From the NCBI GenBank assembly GCA_015501595.1, contig JADNRX010000022.1, positions 1 to 64,000 on the forward strand: DNA of 64,000 nucleotides, in the 5' to 3' direction. This DNA is from Hymenopellis radicata. Taxonomy: Eukaryota; Basidiomycota; Agaricomycetes; Agaricales; Physalacriaceae. Under the pieces are notes generated by a model that was not told the DNA's origin, ran no database searches, and was given only the letters and a program-made list of their open reading frames with translations. This document shows positions 23,399 to 33,777 of the stretch, piece by piece (position 1 is the stretch's first letter; every line of letters begins with the position of its first letter). Both the position numbers and the translations under genes were made by a program.

Positions 23399-24957
23399 AT
23401 GTCTTCTGAGCCATCTCATCGATCTCGTCGTTCTAGCTTAACCAATGCCGTGCGTGTGTCTCCCTATCTCTTGGTTTGGCTGCTGAGAATCTTTGTAGAG
23501 CATCATCTCGTTGACCGACTCAGAGTGGGAAGATGAATACGATCCTGCGCATAGGGAACCTTCTGAAGCAGGTACTACTGCCTCCCGTCCACGAAAGCCT
23601 CCCCATGGCGCCAGGAAACGCAAGCTGATTATAGGCAATACGAGTCCTAGAAGGATTCGGCCAACAAGTAGGCAGCGGGAAGAAGCCACACGTCGTGGAA
23701 CGCCTCGCCTCGAGCCTTTCCTTCCTAATCTTGCCTCCCAACCACCAGCAGCGGCGCCTGCGCCTGTAAACACATCATCACCTCCGCCGAACGTAGTGCC
23801 TGCGCGCAAAGTCGAACCCGCAAACTTCTTTTGGTACATTTACGATATTGTCATCATTGCGGGTCGTCTTCTCCAGATTCCTCTATCCCTCTTCCTCGTC
23901 ATGTACATATTGGCGCATCTCCTAGCTTGGATGGGAAACATTCTCCTCCCCGTCGTCCAAACCGTGTGCATCATCCCAGGTTCATCGATACTGATGCCAT
24001 CGCTTTGCACGTCTGTCATGTTCACACCTCAGGTGGCCGACTTTCCTGCTCTTGTTGACATTCAGAGCAAGACGTTCGAGAAGATGTTGGAGGAGTCAAT
24101 TGGCGGGTCTACCCTCTCTCTTGAAATCAAGAAATCAGAAATTGCCACGAAGGATCTTATCACGCTCGTCAAGGTCAGCGAATTGAAAACTCGCGACTTG
24201 GTTGCAGAGACCCTTTTGGATTTTGTCAACGATGCCAAAGCTACATCGGAGGGCCTTCAGAAGCTTAGCTCGCACGTCAAATACACGGTTGATGGGTGAG
24301 TCGCGATTTTCAAAAATTGAGATGTTTAACTGATGTGTTCCAAGCATTGTGGGTGTGAACAACCACGCACTAGCGTCCATCGATGCTGCGCGTAATGACC
24401 CGAGTGCCATCTCCGCCCCTTGGTATGCGCCGTGGCGGCCCCCATCTGTTGATTCTATTGTCCTCAAGAAATTCACGGAATCGATGGACTACCTGTCGGA
24501 CGGGACAGAACGCCTCATCCTAGAGGGTACACTCCAGATGAAAAACCTGGCTGATCTTGAGGGACGTCTTGACCTCATCGCAGAGCTTGTCTCGCGGGAG
24601 GACTTTACTATCTCGTCGGAGCGAGACGAAGTGCTCTCATCGCTCTGGACGTTCTTGGGGGGAAACAAGGCGACTCTTCGGAGATTTAACAATGGACTTG
24701 CTGTTCTGCGAGCGGTCACGGAGTATAGGAAGGCGGCGCTCGTTCACGTTGTTACTGCCATGCATACATTGCAGGAGATGAAGGCTGATATAGAGGTAAT
24801 TCGTGAGCGGGTAGCTGCTCCGGGACTTGTTGGATCGTCGATTCCTCCAGAGGTCCACATGCAGAGTATTCAGTCCGGTCTTTTAAGATTGAAAGAGTCG
24901 AGTCTGCAGGCGAAGGAAAGGGAGAAGACGGCGTTGAACAATCTTATATCAGCGTGA
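23399..24957 (+). CDS. Predicted membrane protein with a long helical C-terminal domain
   Basis: Three exons: MSSEPSHRSRRSSLTNA (23399), then SIISLTDSEWEDEYDPAH... and, after an intron at about 24297-24345, IVGVNNHALASIDAARND to the stop at 24957. The first 120 residues are basic and Pro/Ser-rich. Then come hydrophobic segments FFWYIYDIVIIAGRLLQIPL and LFLVMYILAHLLAWMGNILL, probably one or two membrane passes. The rest (about 300 residues) is amphipathic and helical, with many E/K/L repeats. This layout resembles nuclear-envelope or ER membrane proteins of unknown function in basidiomycetes; I do not recognise a defined family. Confidence 0.6.
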
Positions 24958-25312
24958 TATCGTTATAGCCTGTAGGGCTCATTGGACATTCTTATATATA
25001 ATGCTGTTAACTTATAATAATATGATCTTCTGCTAGGCAGAAACACTATTTATGTGTTCGACTACTGACCGCAATGTCGTAGAGTGGCGTTCAAGGACGT
25101 CTCTTCCTCGTAGTTAATATTATACAACCTTACCTTGGGTGTCGGTCACGAGACCGGAACTCGCTTGGCAGTTGACCATCAACTTGATCAAGTCCCCTCA
25201 GCGACCCACAAAGCACGCGAGAAGCCAATCTCTGGCTGACTGGCTTTATCTTTCCCCTAGACCGTACACGCCTTTGCATATAAGGAACAGTCATCGACTT
25301 GCAACGTAGGCT

Positions 25313-27223
25313 ATGGCGAGTTTCAGCGTATGTTGTTACCTGCATCTCTCTGTCTCACCAGCTAAGAGAACCTCAGATACCACCGCGTACTGCGCGGGCG
25401 GAAGAGCTTTTACGTTGCAACCATGCTCCGCGCGACGCCGAGATATCCGAATTCAGACATGTCGTCCAGACATTCCCAGTCATGTTGGCTTCCCTCGATG
25501 AACAGATTAATCATCTCGTGCAGATACTGTAGTATTTCGATCAATTCGTCAGGTCTTGTGACCTGTGACCGGGTCTGACGAAATTTTCGTTTCGTCAGAT
25601 TACCATATAAGGCAATAGCCGACGCGGCGGAGCTGCGTCGGGAGGCCAGCGGGGGCCCCGCCAGGGAGTTTTTCGCAAAATTTCCAGTGACCATTGTGAC
25701 ATTTCGTCAATTCGAAGGTCCTTGTGACCTGTGACGAACGAATTGAACGAAATAGTACAGTACGCGAGAATGCACAATGCCGCCTCAATGATTCAAAAGC
25801 TATCCTTCACCCCATTCGATCTATACCTGCGGATGTGTTGGGCGAAATATTCCGACATTGTACCCCGTCATGGCAGGACAACCAGGATGGCGTAGACACG
25901 CTCGACCCCCGTGGCTCTCCGTGGCTGCTTTCCCATATCTGCCATCGTTGGAGAACCCAGGTCCTCTCTTGCCCGAATCTATGGTCCTTCCTGCAGTTGA
26001 AGTTCGACAAGCACGCCCCTTACATTTCCCACACACAATGTGTGTACAAGACGTACATCTATCTTGAACGCTCCAAAATGTGTCCATTATCAGTATCACT
26101 CGCGAGTACTAGCGGCATTGAAACCCATCCAGTGCTGGGCCTCTTACAAGCTAGTGTCGGGCGCTGGGAGCGCCTGTTGACCGCTCTACCCGCAGAGTCT
26201 CTGAAATGCTTCTCTGGCATTCCGTTCTCTATTCTTCGATACCTCGAAATAGAGCTCGAGAAGTACTCGAACGGCACGGCAATCGACGTATTCGCGTCAG
26301 CACCCAACCTCATATCCCTGAGAGTCATCAAGTCCTCCTCTCCCCTCCGCTACGTCGTTCTGCCCTGGTCTCATATAACGGAGTATCAATTTGCCAATGC
26401 GTATAGCTTCTACGGCCTTCCTGCTCTTCGGAAGATGATTCGGCTTCGGAAGTTGTCCCTTTCGATGGTGAATACAAACAAGGATTCTCCCATCGATGAT
26501 CCCATCCGTTTCCCGGAATTGTCAGAGCTCCGGCTCAACGAATGGTTTGCAGTGCCCAGCGAGACGCTCATGAAGGAGTTCTTTGAGGCTCTAGAGGTGC
26601 CCTCGCTCGTTCACCTGATCTTGGGTTTCCTCACCATCAACAACCGGATCATGCATTTCCCTACTGCTCATAGCGCGTTGAGCGGGATAACCAAACTTTC
26701 TGTCCAATTCCAAAGGAACAAGCGTTGTCACCCAGATAACGGTGAACGTCTACTCGCATTCCTGTCTCTCACTCCCAATGTTGTTGAGCTGCAATTTGAC
26801 GCTGTCCCTTTTACAGAGCAGTTGGTCCTTGGTCTTCATTCCACAGAGAGACTTCCATGCCTTCGTATTCTCGATGTCAACGAGTGTTTCTTCGATGATG
26901 ACATTCTTCCCGAGTTTTGTGATATGCTGGAGACACGTTGTCATGTCCAGCCCAAACCTATGGACGCGGCAGAGGCTGCTGGAGACAATACTGCAACAGC
27001 AACAATGGAGCTTGAGGACAGCTCACATGGGTCAAGAGAAGAAGATATGCATGAGATGTCCACCTCCCGTTGCATACTGGAGAAAGTATGTGTTCCCCGC
27101 TGGATGTATTTTTCCAAATTGCATCGCTGGCGGGATATCATAGGTGCTATCAAGGTAGAGTGTGGAATCACTCAGAGCGACAATGATACTGAAGGACTTT
27201 CTTACATACACGATGATACCTAG
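25313..27223 (+). CDS. Divergent F-box/LRR-type protein (paralog 4) carrying an intron-like element
   Basis: Clearly related to paralogs 1-3 but older: EELLRCNHAPRDAEISEFRH, then RENAQCRLNDSKAILHPIRS, F-box IPADVLGEIFRHCTPSW, WLLSHICHRWRTQVLSCPNL, leucine-rich repeats, and a C-terminal exon with SRCILEKVCVPRWMYFSKLH. The N-terminal coding part is interrupted at 25529-25755 by an inverted-repeat element. Removing it as a GT..AG intron restores the frame (QIL-TVRENAQ). A 33-34 base gap at 25334-25367 must also be removed to join MASFS to LREPQIP, which is very short for an intron. The gene is therefore either functional with unusual introns or a mildly damaged paralog. Confidence 0.65.
25529..25755. 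mobile_element. Inverted-repeat element inside the F-box gene, bounded by GT and AG
   Basis: The 227-bp block absent from paralogs 1-3. Its ends are inverted repeats: the left reads ACTGTAGTATTTCGATCAAT and the right, reverse-complemented, ACTGTACTATTTCGTTCAAT (20 bp with two mismatches). A CTTGTGACCTGTGAC motif is present near both ends in the same orientation, and GTTTCGTCAG / CTGACGAAA motifs form inner inverted repeats. The centre is GC-rich. It starts GTAGTA and ends AAATAG, so it has splice-like borders. Confidence 0.65.
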
Positions 27224-27382
27224 CACACATATCTACGAACAGTCATGCAGTACATTTACACCTTGATGTTGAACTTTCTCCAATCTTTCTCCATGCTTGA
27301 CCAGTTAGCACCGCCACACAAATGAAGGAGGTACCACGTGAACACTTATGTAAGCCAACCCTTTGGTACAGTCACCAGGCAG

Positions 27383-29583
27383 ATGGACGAAAACTTTGAA
27401 AGCTTCGCCATCGTCGACCATGATGAGCAAGCAGTGTCGAAACCGCGCATTACGCTCAAGCTGCCCTCGCTCAGGGCGCTGAAGGCGCAGAAACCGGCCA
27501 AACCACCGCGTCCAGTCAAATTAAAGCCGCTAAAGGAGGTCCTCACCAAGCTTATCGCGCAGATAAAAAAGTACGGCCTTTTCCCTACTCAGCTTCACCC
27601 ATTCTCAACAATAGTGTGCAGGAAGGATGATTATGCCTTTTTCCTGCATCCGGTGAATGTCTCGGAGGTACCAGGATACTCAGCCGTCGTGAAGCGGCCG
27701 ATGGACTTTGGAACGATGACCAACAAGGTTGCGCGGGGCAAGTACAGGTCGCTGGAGGACTTTACTGTGCGTGTTTTTATCTCTGTATATTTGTCCTATT
27801 AATTTGGAGCAGTCCGACCTGCGACTTGTCACCGCGAACGCAAAGGCGTTCAATGCACCTGGATCTATATACTTCACCGAGGCGGATAAGATTGAAGTAT
27901 GGGCGCTGGATCTCATCTCCAAGGCGAGCGCGACTGTCATACAGTACGAGACGGACTGGAACATCGATGTCGAGAACGAGGGCGACGACGCCGAGGTCAA
28001 CGTTGACGACGACGATGATATGGCTATGGATGTGGATGATCCTGCTGTCAACAGACGTTCTCAGTCTGTCATGTCCGCGTCTGCGGGACCGTCTGTGCGT
28101 CGTAGTACGCGTGGGCCGTACAAGAAAACGCAGCAGACCGAATCGAAGAACCCCATCTCGGAGAGCATAGACGCAGACGGGCACTTACCAGGCGCAAGAG
28201 ATGGTCTAGGCGTTTTCCCACCCAATTCGGACCTCGCGAGGACAATGTTTGCTCTCAAGTTGAAGGGTAAGTTTCGTCATGATTTCGATGAGTTTGTACT
28301 GAAGTCATACAGGGAAGAAGTACAAGACCAAGAAGGAGCGACTACGCTTTGAGAAAGAGGGCCCGCCTTTCCACGCTGACGGTAGCCTCGACTACTGGGA
28401 AAGTAAGAGCAACCTAGCTTCATTACCTGGTTGTTACTAATTTCCTGCAGTGGAGGACCCGTACACAATGCTATCGGCCTTGTCTCCAGAACCTCTGGCA
28501 CGGCCCCGTGTAATACCATTATACCCGCCTCCTCAGCCCGAACCAAGCGGTTCGGCTACACCCCAACCGCCCCATCTCGGCGCTGTGACTTTTCCGTCCA
28601 AACAGGAGGCCCACATACCACCGGTCCCGCCGGACAAGAAGCACTGGAATATTCTTCGCAGCTATTCACGGTTGAAGAAGGATGAAGAACGACTCGTAGA
28701 GAAGCAGGAACGTGAAGTGCATACTCTGGACTGGGGAAGTTTGTCCGTGCTATCTGGGGAGTTGGCCGATGATATGAAACGCCGAGGAGTTGTGGAGGAG
28801 TCTGTCACGGAAGTCATCAAGGAGCAACTGGACGTGGAGGAGAACGTGAAGAAACGAAAGCGCGACGACGACGACAGCACTTATTTCAGTTCCCGGCGCG
28901 CTGCTGAAGCGGAGACGTATCTTGAAGACGTGGTATACGGTGGTGTCGATGGCTACGCGTACATTCGAAGCTTGGCACAGTTTCTCAAGCGGCCGAGATC
29001 TATGCCCCCGCGTTCTGTACCCGACAGTGAACTTGAGTTGGGAATGCCGCTTGCGCGCTGGGTGGAAAGGAACGTCTTGGACCCGCTGACAGACGGTCAG
29101 CACTCGATATTGAAGGAAACGGCGCGCCTTCTCGTTGAACGGCCCCCGGTAAAGCAGGAACCTTCGAAAACCGATTCCGCTAAACTCATGGCGCATATAC
29201 GCGCCTCAGAGTACATATATCCGCTTATTCACCTGCAGAGTGAAAAGATCGACATGGCTTCGCTGATCCACGATCCGGATGAGATCTTCCGAAGCGAGGA
29301 AGAGTGGGAGGGCAAGAAGTTCAAGAAAGACAGCGGGCTGTCAATCGAAACTCCGGATGAGCTGAAGCAGGTCTTGGAGTATGTCGAGGCTGCGTTGATG
29401 CGTCTTATCAAGGCTCCGGATCCTGGTGTCAAGGTGGAACAGTCTGGGGAGGACGAGGAGTTGCGGCGCATTCGGTTGAACTTGTTGGCGTTGGTGAAGC
29501 GCGCGCCTGTAGATCTGATTGCGCCGTTGCCCAAGCAATTGGCGCATGAGAAGATTCGGAGTATGGTTCCCGTTGGGGAGTAG
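27383..29583 (+). CDS. Bromodomain protein of the BRD7/BRD9 type (SWI/SNF-class remodeller subunit)
   Basis: Four exons; introns at about 27764-27812 (GTGCGT), 28266-28312 (GTAAGT) and 28401-28450 (GTAAGA). The start at 27383 (MDENFESFAIVDHD) is the first good ATG; an upstream start around 27325 is possible. The bromodomain spans roughly residues 75-190: KKYGLFPTQLHPFSTIV, PVNVSEVPGYSAVVKRPMDF, GTMTNKVARGKYRSLEDFTS, and DLRLVTANAKAFNAPGSIY with the acetyl-lysine-binding Asn in the YN/FN position. An acidic NLS-flanked linker follows, then a conserved C-terminal region as in the DUF3512 part of BRD7/9. Such subunits guide SWI/SNF remodellers to acetylated chromatin. Its last codons and 3' flank are copied at 9344-9597. 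Confidence 0.8.
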
Positions 29584-29787
29584 ACTAGAGGACAACCACT
29601 AATTTTATTGACTATGGTATGCATCTGTATTTATTCGCTATCGGTGTTGTGTGTTCACTCAGCGTCACGTAATGTTTATTTTCCTGGTTGTAATGGGTCT
29701 GTCCGAAAATCTGTCGCTCAAGTACTTGTGTTATTCCAGACGTTATGAAGAGTAACGACGGGATCGTTTGTGTACCGCTCAACAAGG

Positions 29788-30135
29788 GAGCGCAGACTCG
29801 ATCAGTCTAACTCGGACGACGGCGATAAGGAAGAGGCTTTACTAATCCTGTGACGACACTGACAGCGAAGTCATCAAAACCCGCCACCCAACCCAAAAGC
29901 AGCCAACCGCCACCTGCCGCCACTTTTTTATATACTATTCTAACCCTTACCGAACCCTTACCGAGCCCTTACCGAACCCTAACCGACCCCCCGAACCTAC
30001 CCCGACCCCGAACCCTTACCTAACTGGGAACCGCCCAAACCGATCCCGCAGGTTAACTACGTCATCTTCGTCATCCCGCTCGTCCCTATCGTTATCTCCG
30101 TCCTCCGAGTTAGACTAATCGAGTGTCTGCTGCTC
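29788..30135. mobile_element. 348-bp inverted-repeat element with a flanking direct repeat (MULE-like MITE)
   Basis: Both ends carry a long imperfect terminal inverted repeat: left GAGCGCAGACTCGATCAGTC then TAACTCGGACGACGG; right, reverse-complemented, GAGCAGCAGACACTCGATTA then GTCTAACTCGGAGGACGG. AACAAGG flanks it directly at 29781-29787 and 30136-30142 (up to 11 bp if GCTC is counted). The element is missing from the corresponding place in the left duplication copy (about 9371). The interior contains degenerate tandem CCCTTACCGAA units (29940-30030). No coding capacity. Confidence 0.65.
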
Positions 30136-30142
30136 AACAAGG

Positions 30143-31117
30143 TGGCAGATTGTGACGATGGGCGCCGGCTTTGGCTTTCGTTTGTGGTACTGTGATCGGC
30201 GCTGTGGCGGTTGGTAGTATAGTGTGGGTTGGGCAGGGTCCGCGAGGGCAAGGAGGATACCCTCGCGGATCTCCGTCTCAGTGTGAAGGCTCTAGGAATC
30301 ACAACACCCATGTTGTAGGAGGAGTTTTCCGACGCGCTGCGTCCCCAGAGCTGGGAGGGAGACTCAAAGCATACACTGATCAGAGACATCCTGCCAGTAA
30401 AAATAGTAGACGTAGCCAAATGATTAACTTCAAGTGCTCGTTGAAGCACCAGTGTGTGTTGTTGGTTCAGGCGTGTTGAAGCCTGAGGGTGCATTCGTTC
30501 TGGAGCGGTTAGCTCGAGTGCGGTTCAGGAGCGGTTAGCTCGAGTAGTGGTTCAGGAGCGGTTAAGTAGCTCGAGTGATGACTCAGGAGCGGTGCTAGCT
30601 CGAGTATTGCATCATGAGTGGCGGTTAGTCCAAGTTGTGTTTCGAGAGCATTAATGCTCGAGCATGCAGGGCGTTGAAAGCTTGAGGGTGCATTGGCTGT
30701 GAATTAATTTGGGTGCACATTTGTACAGAGGCGTTAGGCCCAAACGAGTAGATTTGGAGGAGGGGTGAAGCCAAGTAACTGGACAATTACAGGGGTTGAG
30801 GAACCAATCAACAATTGCAGTACCTGTATAAGAATGTCAATTAAGGGCTATAAGACGGTGGAGAATTAAAGCAAAGTGAAGTAGCTCTCGCTAGTGAGCG
30901 TGGGGGTGAGATTAGAGATCGAAGTCGTGGTCGTCGAGGAAGGAGTCACGACGAGATGATCGCCACGTAAAACAAACCTAAATCGCGCGTCTGATGTCGC
31001 ATTTTCGTGGCCTTACTTTATCAGCGTATTTCACTTGACTGCCGGCGGGGGCATGTATTGGTTTACTACTTCGTTTCTTCGTTTCTCCTCAAACTCGTAC
31101 CTCGTCTACAAGAGATA
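30143..31117. other. Segment present only in the right duplication copy
   Basis: After GATGGGCGCCGGCTTT (shared with about 9352-9367) the right copy has about 940 extra bases before homology resumes at CCAGAAGGTGTACAG (31118, matching 9328-9343). Either an insertion here or a deletion in the left copy. It contains a small tandem repeat (next entry). No gene recognised. Confidence 0.5.
30495..30620. repeat. 27-30 bp tandem repeat (GGAGCGGTTAGCTCGAGT type)
   Basis: About four imperfect units, each GGAGCGG..TTAGCTCGAGT followed by a TGGTTCA-like spacer, with decayed units to about 30665. Restricted to the right duplication arm. Confidence 0.75.
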
Positions 31118-31222
31118 CGAACCAGAAGGTGTACAGTATACTTGTGATTATCAAGACGATATACATACTACACCGAGAAGCTGCGTCCAACATAACGACT
31201 CTGAAATGATTTAGCTTCGACT

Positions 31223-32906
31223 CTACACAGCAGAATCAGAATCAGAATCAGTACTATCATCAGAGTCTGTACTATCATCGCAGTCGTCGTCGTCGAGCGC
31301 GAAGCCACACTCTACATCAAGAACATCTCGAATACTCTCTCGTAGCTTAAGTCCATGAATGTACACCCAGCGTGGCACACACACTTTCTCTAGGCATCGA
31401 CCATCAGAGTTACCTTCCACGGCGGTCGCAGCTTGGTCAAGTGTCCTAACAATGTGCTCAGCAAGTGCAATCACAGACAGCGATCGACCTGGATACCTAC
31501 CTGGTTTCTAACATATCCCAAAAGCTATGGAAAACGTAATTGATTTCACATTCGCTGATGTCGAGAACACGAAGGCGTGGCAACCTAGGCGTCTTCGTAA
31601 AGTCGAGACCATCGATCAACTCGTCAGTTAACTTGATCAACTCGAGGCCAAGTTCGACGACATTGGGGGTGAGGCAAAGGAATGCAAGGAGGCGTTGGAT
31701 GTTATCCGAGTGACCGACCGGATTGCCACTGATGCGCAGTTTAGTCAAATTTTCCAGTGCATTGTGGGAGGGAGGAAAGTGCATGGACCGGTCAATGAGC
31801 TCGTGGGGAAAGGTGAGACTCAGGTATGCGAGCGACTGCATCTCTAATGCACCGAACATGTCCTTCATGTGAGTCGGACCCGCCTTCGGTAATTCAGTCA
31901 GATATAGTTCGCGTAATTCTGGCAGAGGGATCGGGACAGTGATACGACCATGGGTGCTTCCCACAGCGAGGTCTAACTTGTGAAGACGTGTCATCTTTCG
32001 AAGAGCCTTGAGGTTACGAGGTCCGAAAGCATTGGTATGAGCGTATTCCTTTATCTGCGTCCACGGCAGGTCTACATATTCAAGAGCAACAGAACTGTCA
32101 CATTTGAATGAGACAATGCTGGACGAAGACGCGAATGTGGTGACCATGTTATTCGCAGGTTTCGCCACTAGCTCAATTTGAAGGTCGCGAAGAATGGGGA
32201 AAGGAGTTCTAGCGAAATACTCCAGCGAGGAAGGGAATAGATCGGTCTTTAAGCTTTTCCAGCGGGCGGCGCTGGCTTGTAAAAGCGGGAGGACGGGGTG
32301 GTCTCTAAATTTGCTTTTGCTGCTGTAAAGACAGACTGACAATGGGCGATTTCTGGAGCGTTCAAGACATAGATATGTCTTGAAAACGCATTGAGTCGGG
32401 GTTATATGACGAGAATGATCATCAAGCTTCAACACGAGGAATGTCCACAGGTTCGGTGAAGAGAGCACCAGATTTCTCCAACGACGACAGACATGCGAGA
32501 GCAGCCACGGAGCCCCGCGTGGAGAGAGCGAATCTAATACAGACTCCGGGGCGCTGCCTTCCCATGATGGCGCAGAATGTTGAAATATGACCCCCAAAAT
32601 ATCATCGGGGATGGAGCGCAAGGGATGGAGGAGTTGTTTCGCGTCGTTTAAACGGCATCCTGCATTTTCTCGTGCCAAGGAGAGATGGTGGAGCATTTCC
32701 TTGGCTTTGACGATCTTCTCGTCAAGCTCTGTCACGATGCCAGTAAATTTATGGACGGCGCGTCGTAAATCCAGGGTTTCGACGTCGAGTGGGGGATGGT
32801 TGCAGCGTAGGAGTTCTTCCACGCGTGGGGTCCTCTCGCTTTGAGGTTCATCTGGCTGGAGAGGCAGAAAACCGCAGGTGGGACACACTCCCGCGTTAGG
32901 CGCCAT
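31223..32906 (-). CDS. F-box/LRR-type protein, paralog 3
   Basis: Inverted counterpart of paralogs 1 and 2. Starts MAPNAGVCPTCGFLPLQPDE at 32906; exon 1 runs to ...FHSFWDMLETR at 31497, then an intron, then GNSDGRCLEKVCVPRWVYIH and the acidic tail (DDSTDSDDSTDSDSDSAV) to the stop at 31223. F-box core IPDDILGVIFQHSAPSW is intact, followed by WLLSHVCRRWRNLVLSSPNL and leucine-rich repeats. This copy has no lesion that I can see. It sits head-to-head with spacer A and the amidase, in the ancestral order of the donor segment. Confidence 0.8.
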
Positions 32907-32949
32907 TCATGCAACCTGTATGTACCAGGTCAATGTCTTGACCTGGAGG

Positions 32950-33777
32950 CGGGTTTGAGATACTTTACTTTAGCAAGTCAGAGACTCTCAGTAGGACGTA
33001 TAAGGCACGCAGAATGGGCTGCAAAGTGGTTTGAAGCGTGATGGTTTTTGACAACCCCTTCTGATCTCGTGACCGGCCAAGCTCTAGCCCCTGTCCAGCC
33101 CAAGAACACCATCGCTACTTCTCTTGATTCTATCACCTACTCGCGTTTTCCCGCGAATGCGCTTCAAGAACTCAACTATGTCATAGTTGTATGTCCGACA
33201 TCCTGCATTGCCAGTATCTGAAGCTCGCAGCGGCTATACAGTACCTCTCATACGAAGGTCACGTCCTCAGACGACTAATGATCCATTTCTCTCATCGGTC
33301 CTCATTGGAGATCTTCACCTCCTCGATGTTTGTGTGTCCGAAGCGTGTAAAAGGCAATGCTACCAGCTTCCTATTGTACATGTTGAAATATACTTCTCGC
33401 TTGGATACGTCTACCTTATGCTCGCCGCTTGCACTGCCTCTATTACAGCTGCACCCACTAATCTCGTGGCAAAGCAAGGTTCGCGGAACTCCTTACTATG
33501 TGTGGCGGTCCCATCGCACCGAGACTGATGTCAAGAGTCATGCCCAGTCGATAACAGGGATAATTCGGTCAAGGCTATTCCATGCCCTTGAATCGGACAC
33601 GATCCGTCGTGCCAAGTGGCATGATTTATCTTTATCATCGCCGCTGTTTTCTTACCCTCGCGCAAGTCCCATCATAGGAGTGTGTGGGTCTGCCACTCAA
33701 AACCCTATACTTGTTGAGAAAATTATCATTGCCACACCCTCCGAGACACCGGTTTTAAGTCGTATTACGGTTGAAAG
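32950..33777 (-). repeat. Duplicated spacer 'A', copy 3 (inverted)
   Basis: Reverse-complement match to 13713-14690 and 4975-5745, shorter by internal deletions. Plus-strand frame 33187-33528 includes FSLGYVYLMLAACTASITAA, the counterpart of the signal-peptide-like stretch in copy 2, but no consistent gene can be drawn across the three copies. Confidence 0.7.

Noticed and set aside
29930..30050. Interstitial telomere or chromosome end
   Set aside because: The CCCTTACCGAA units are 10-11 bp, few and degenerate, and lie inside a small inverted-repeat element with genes on both sides.
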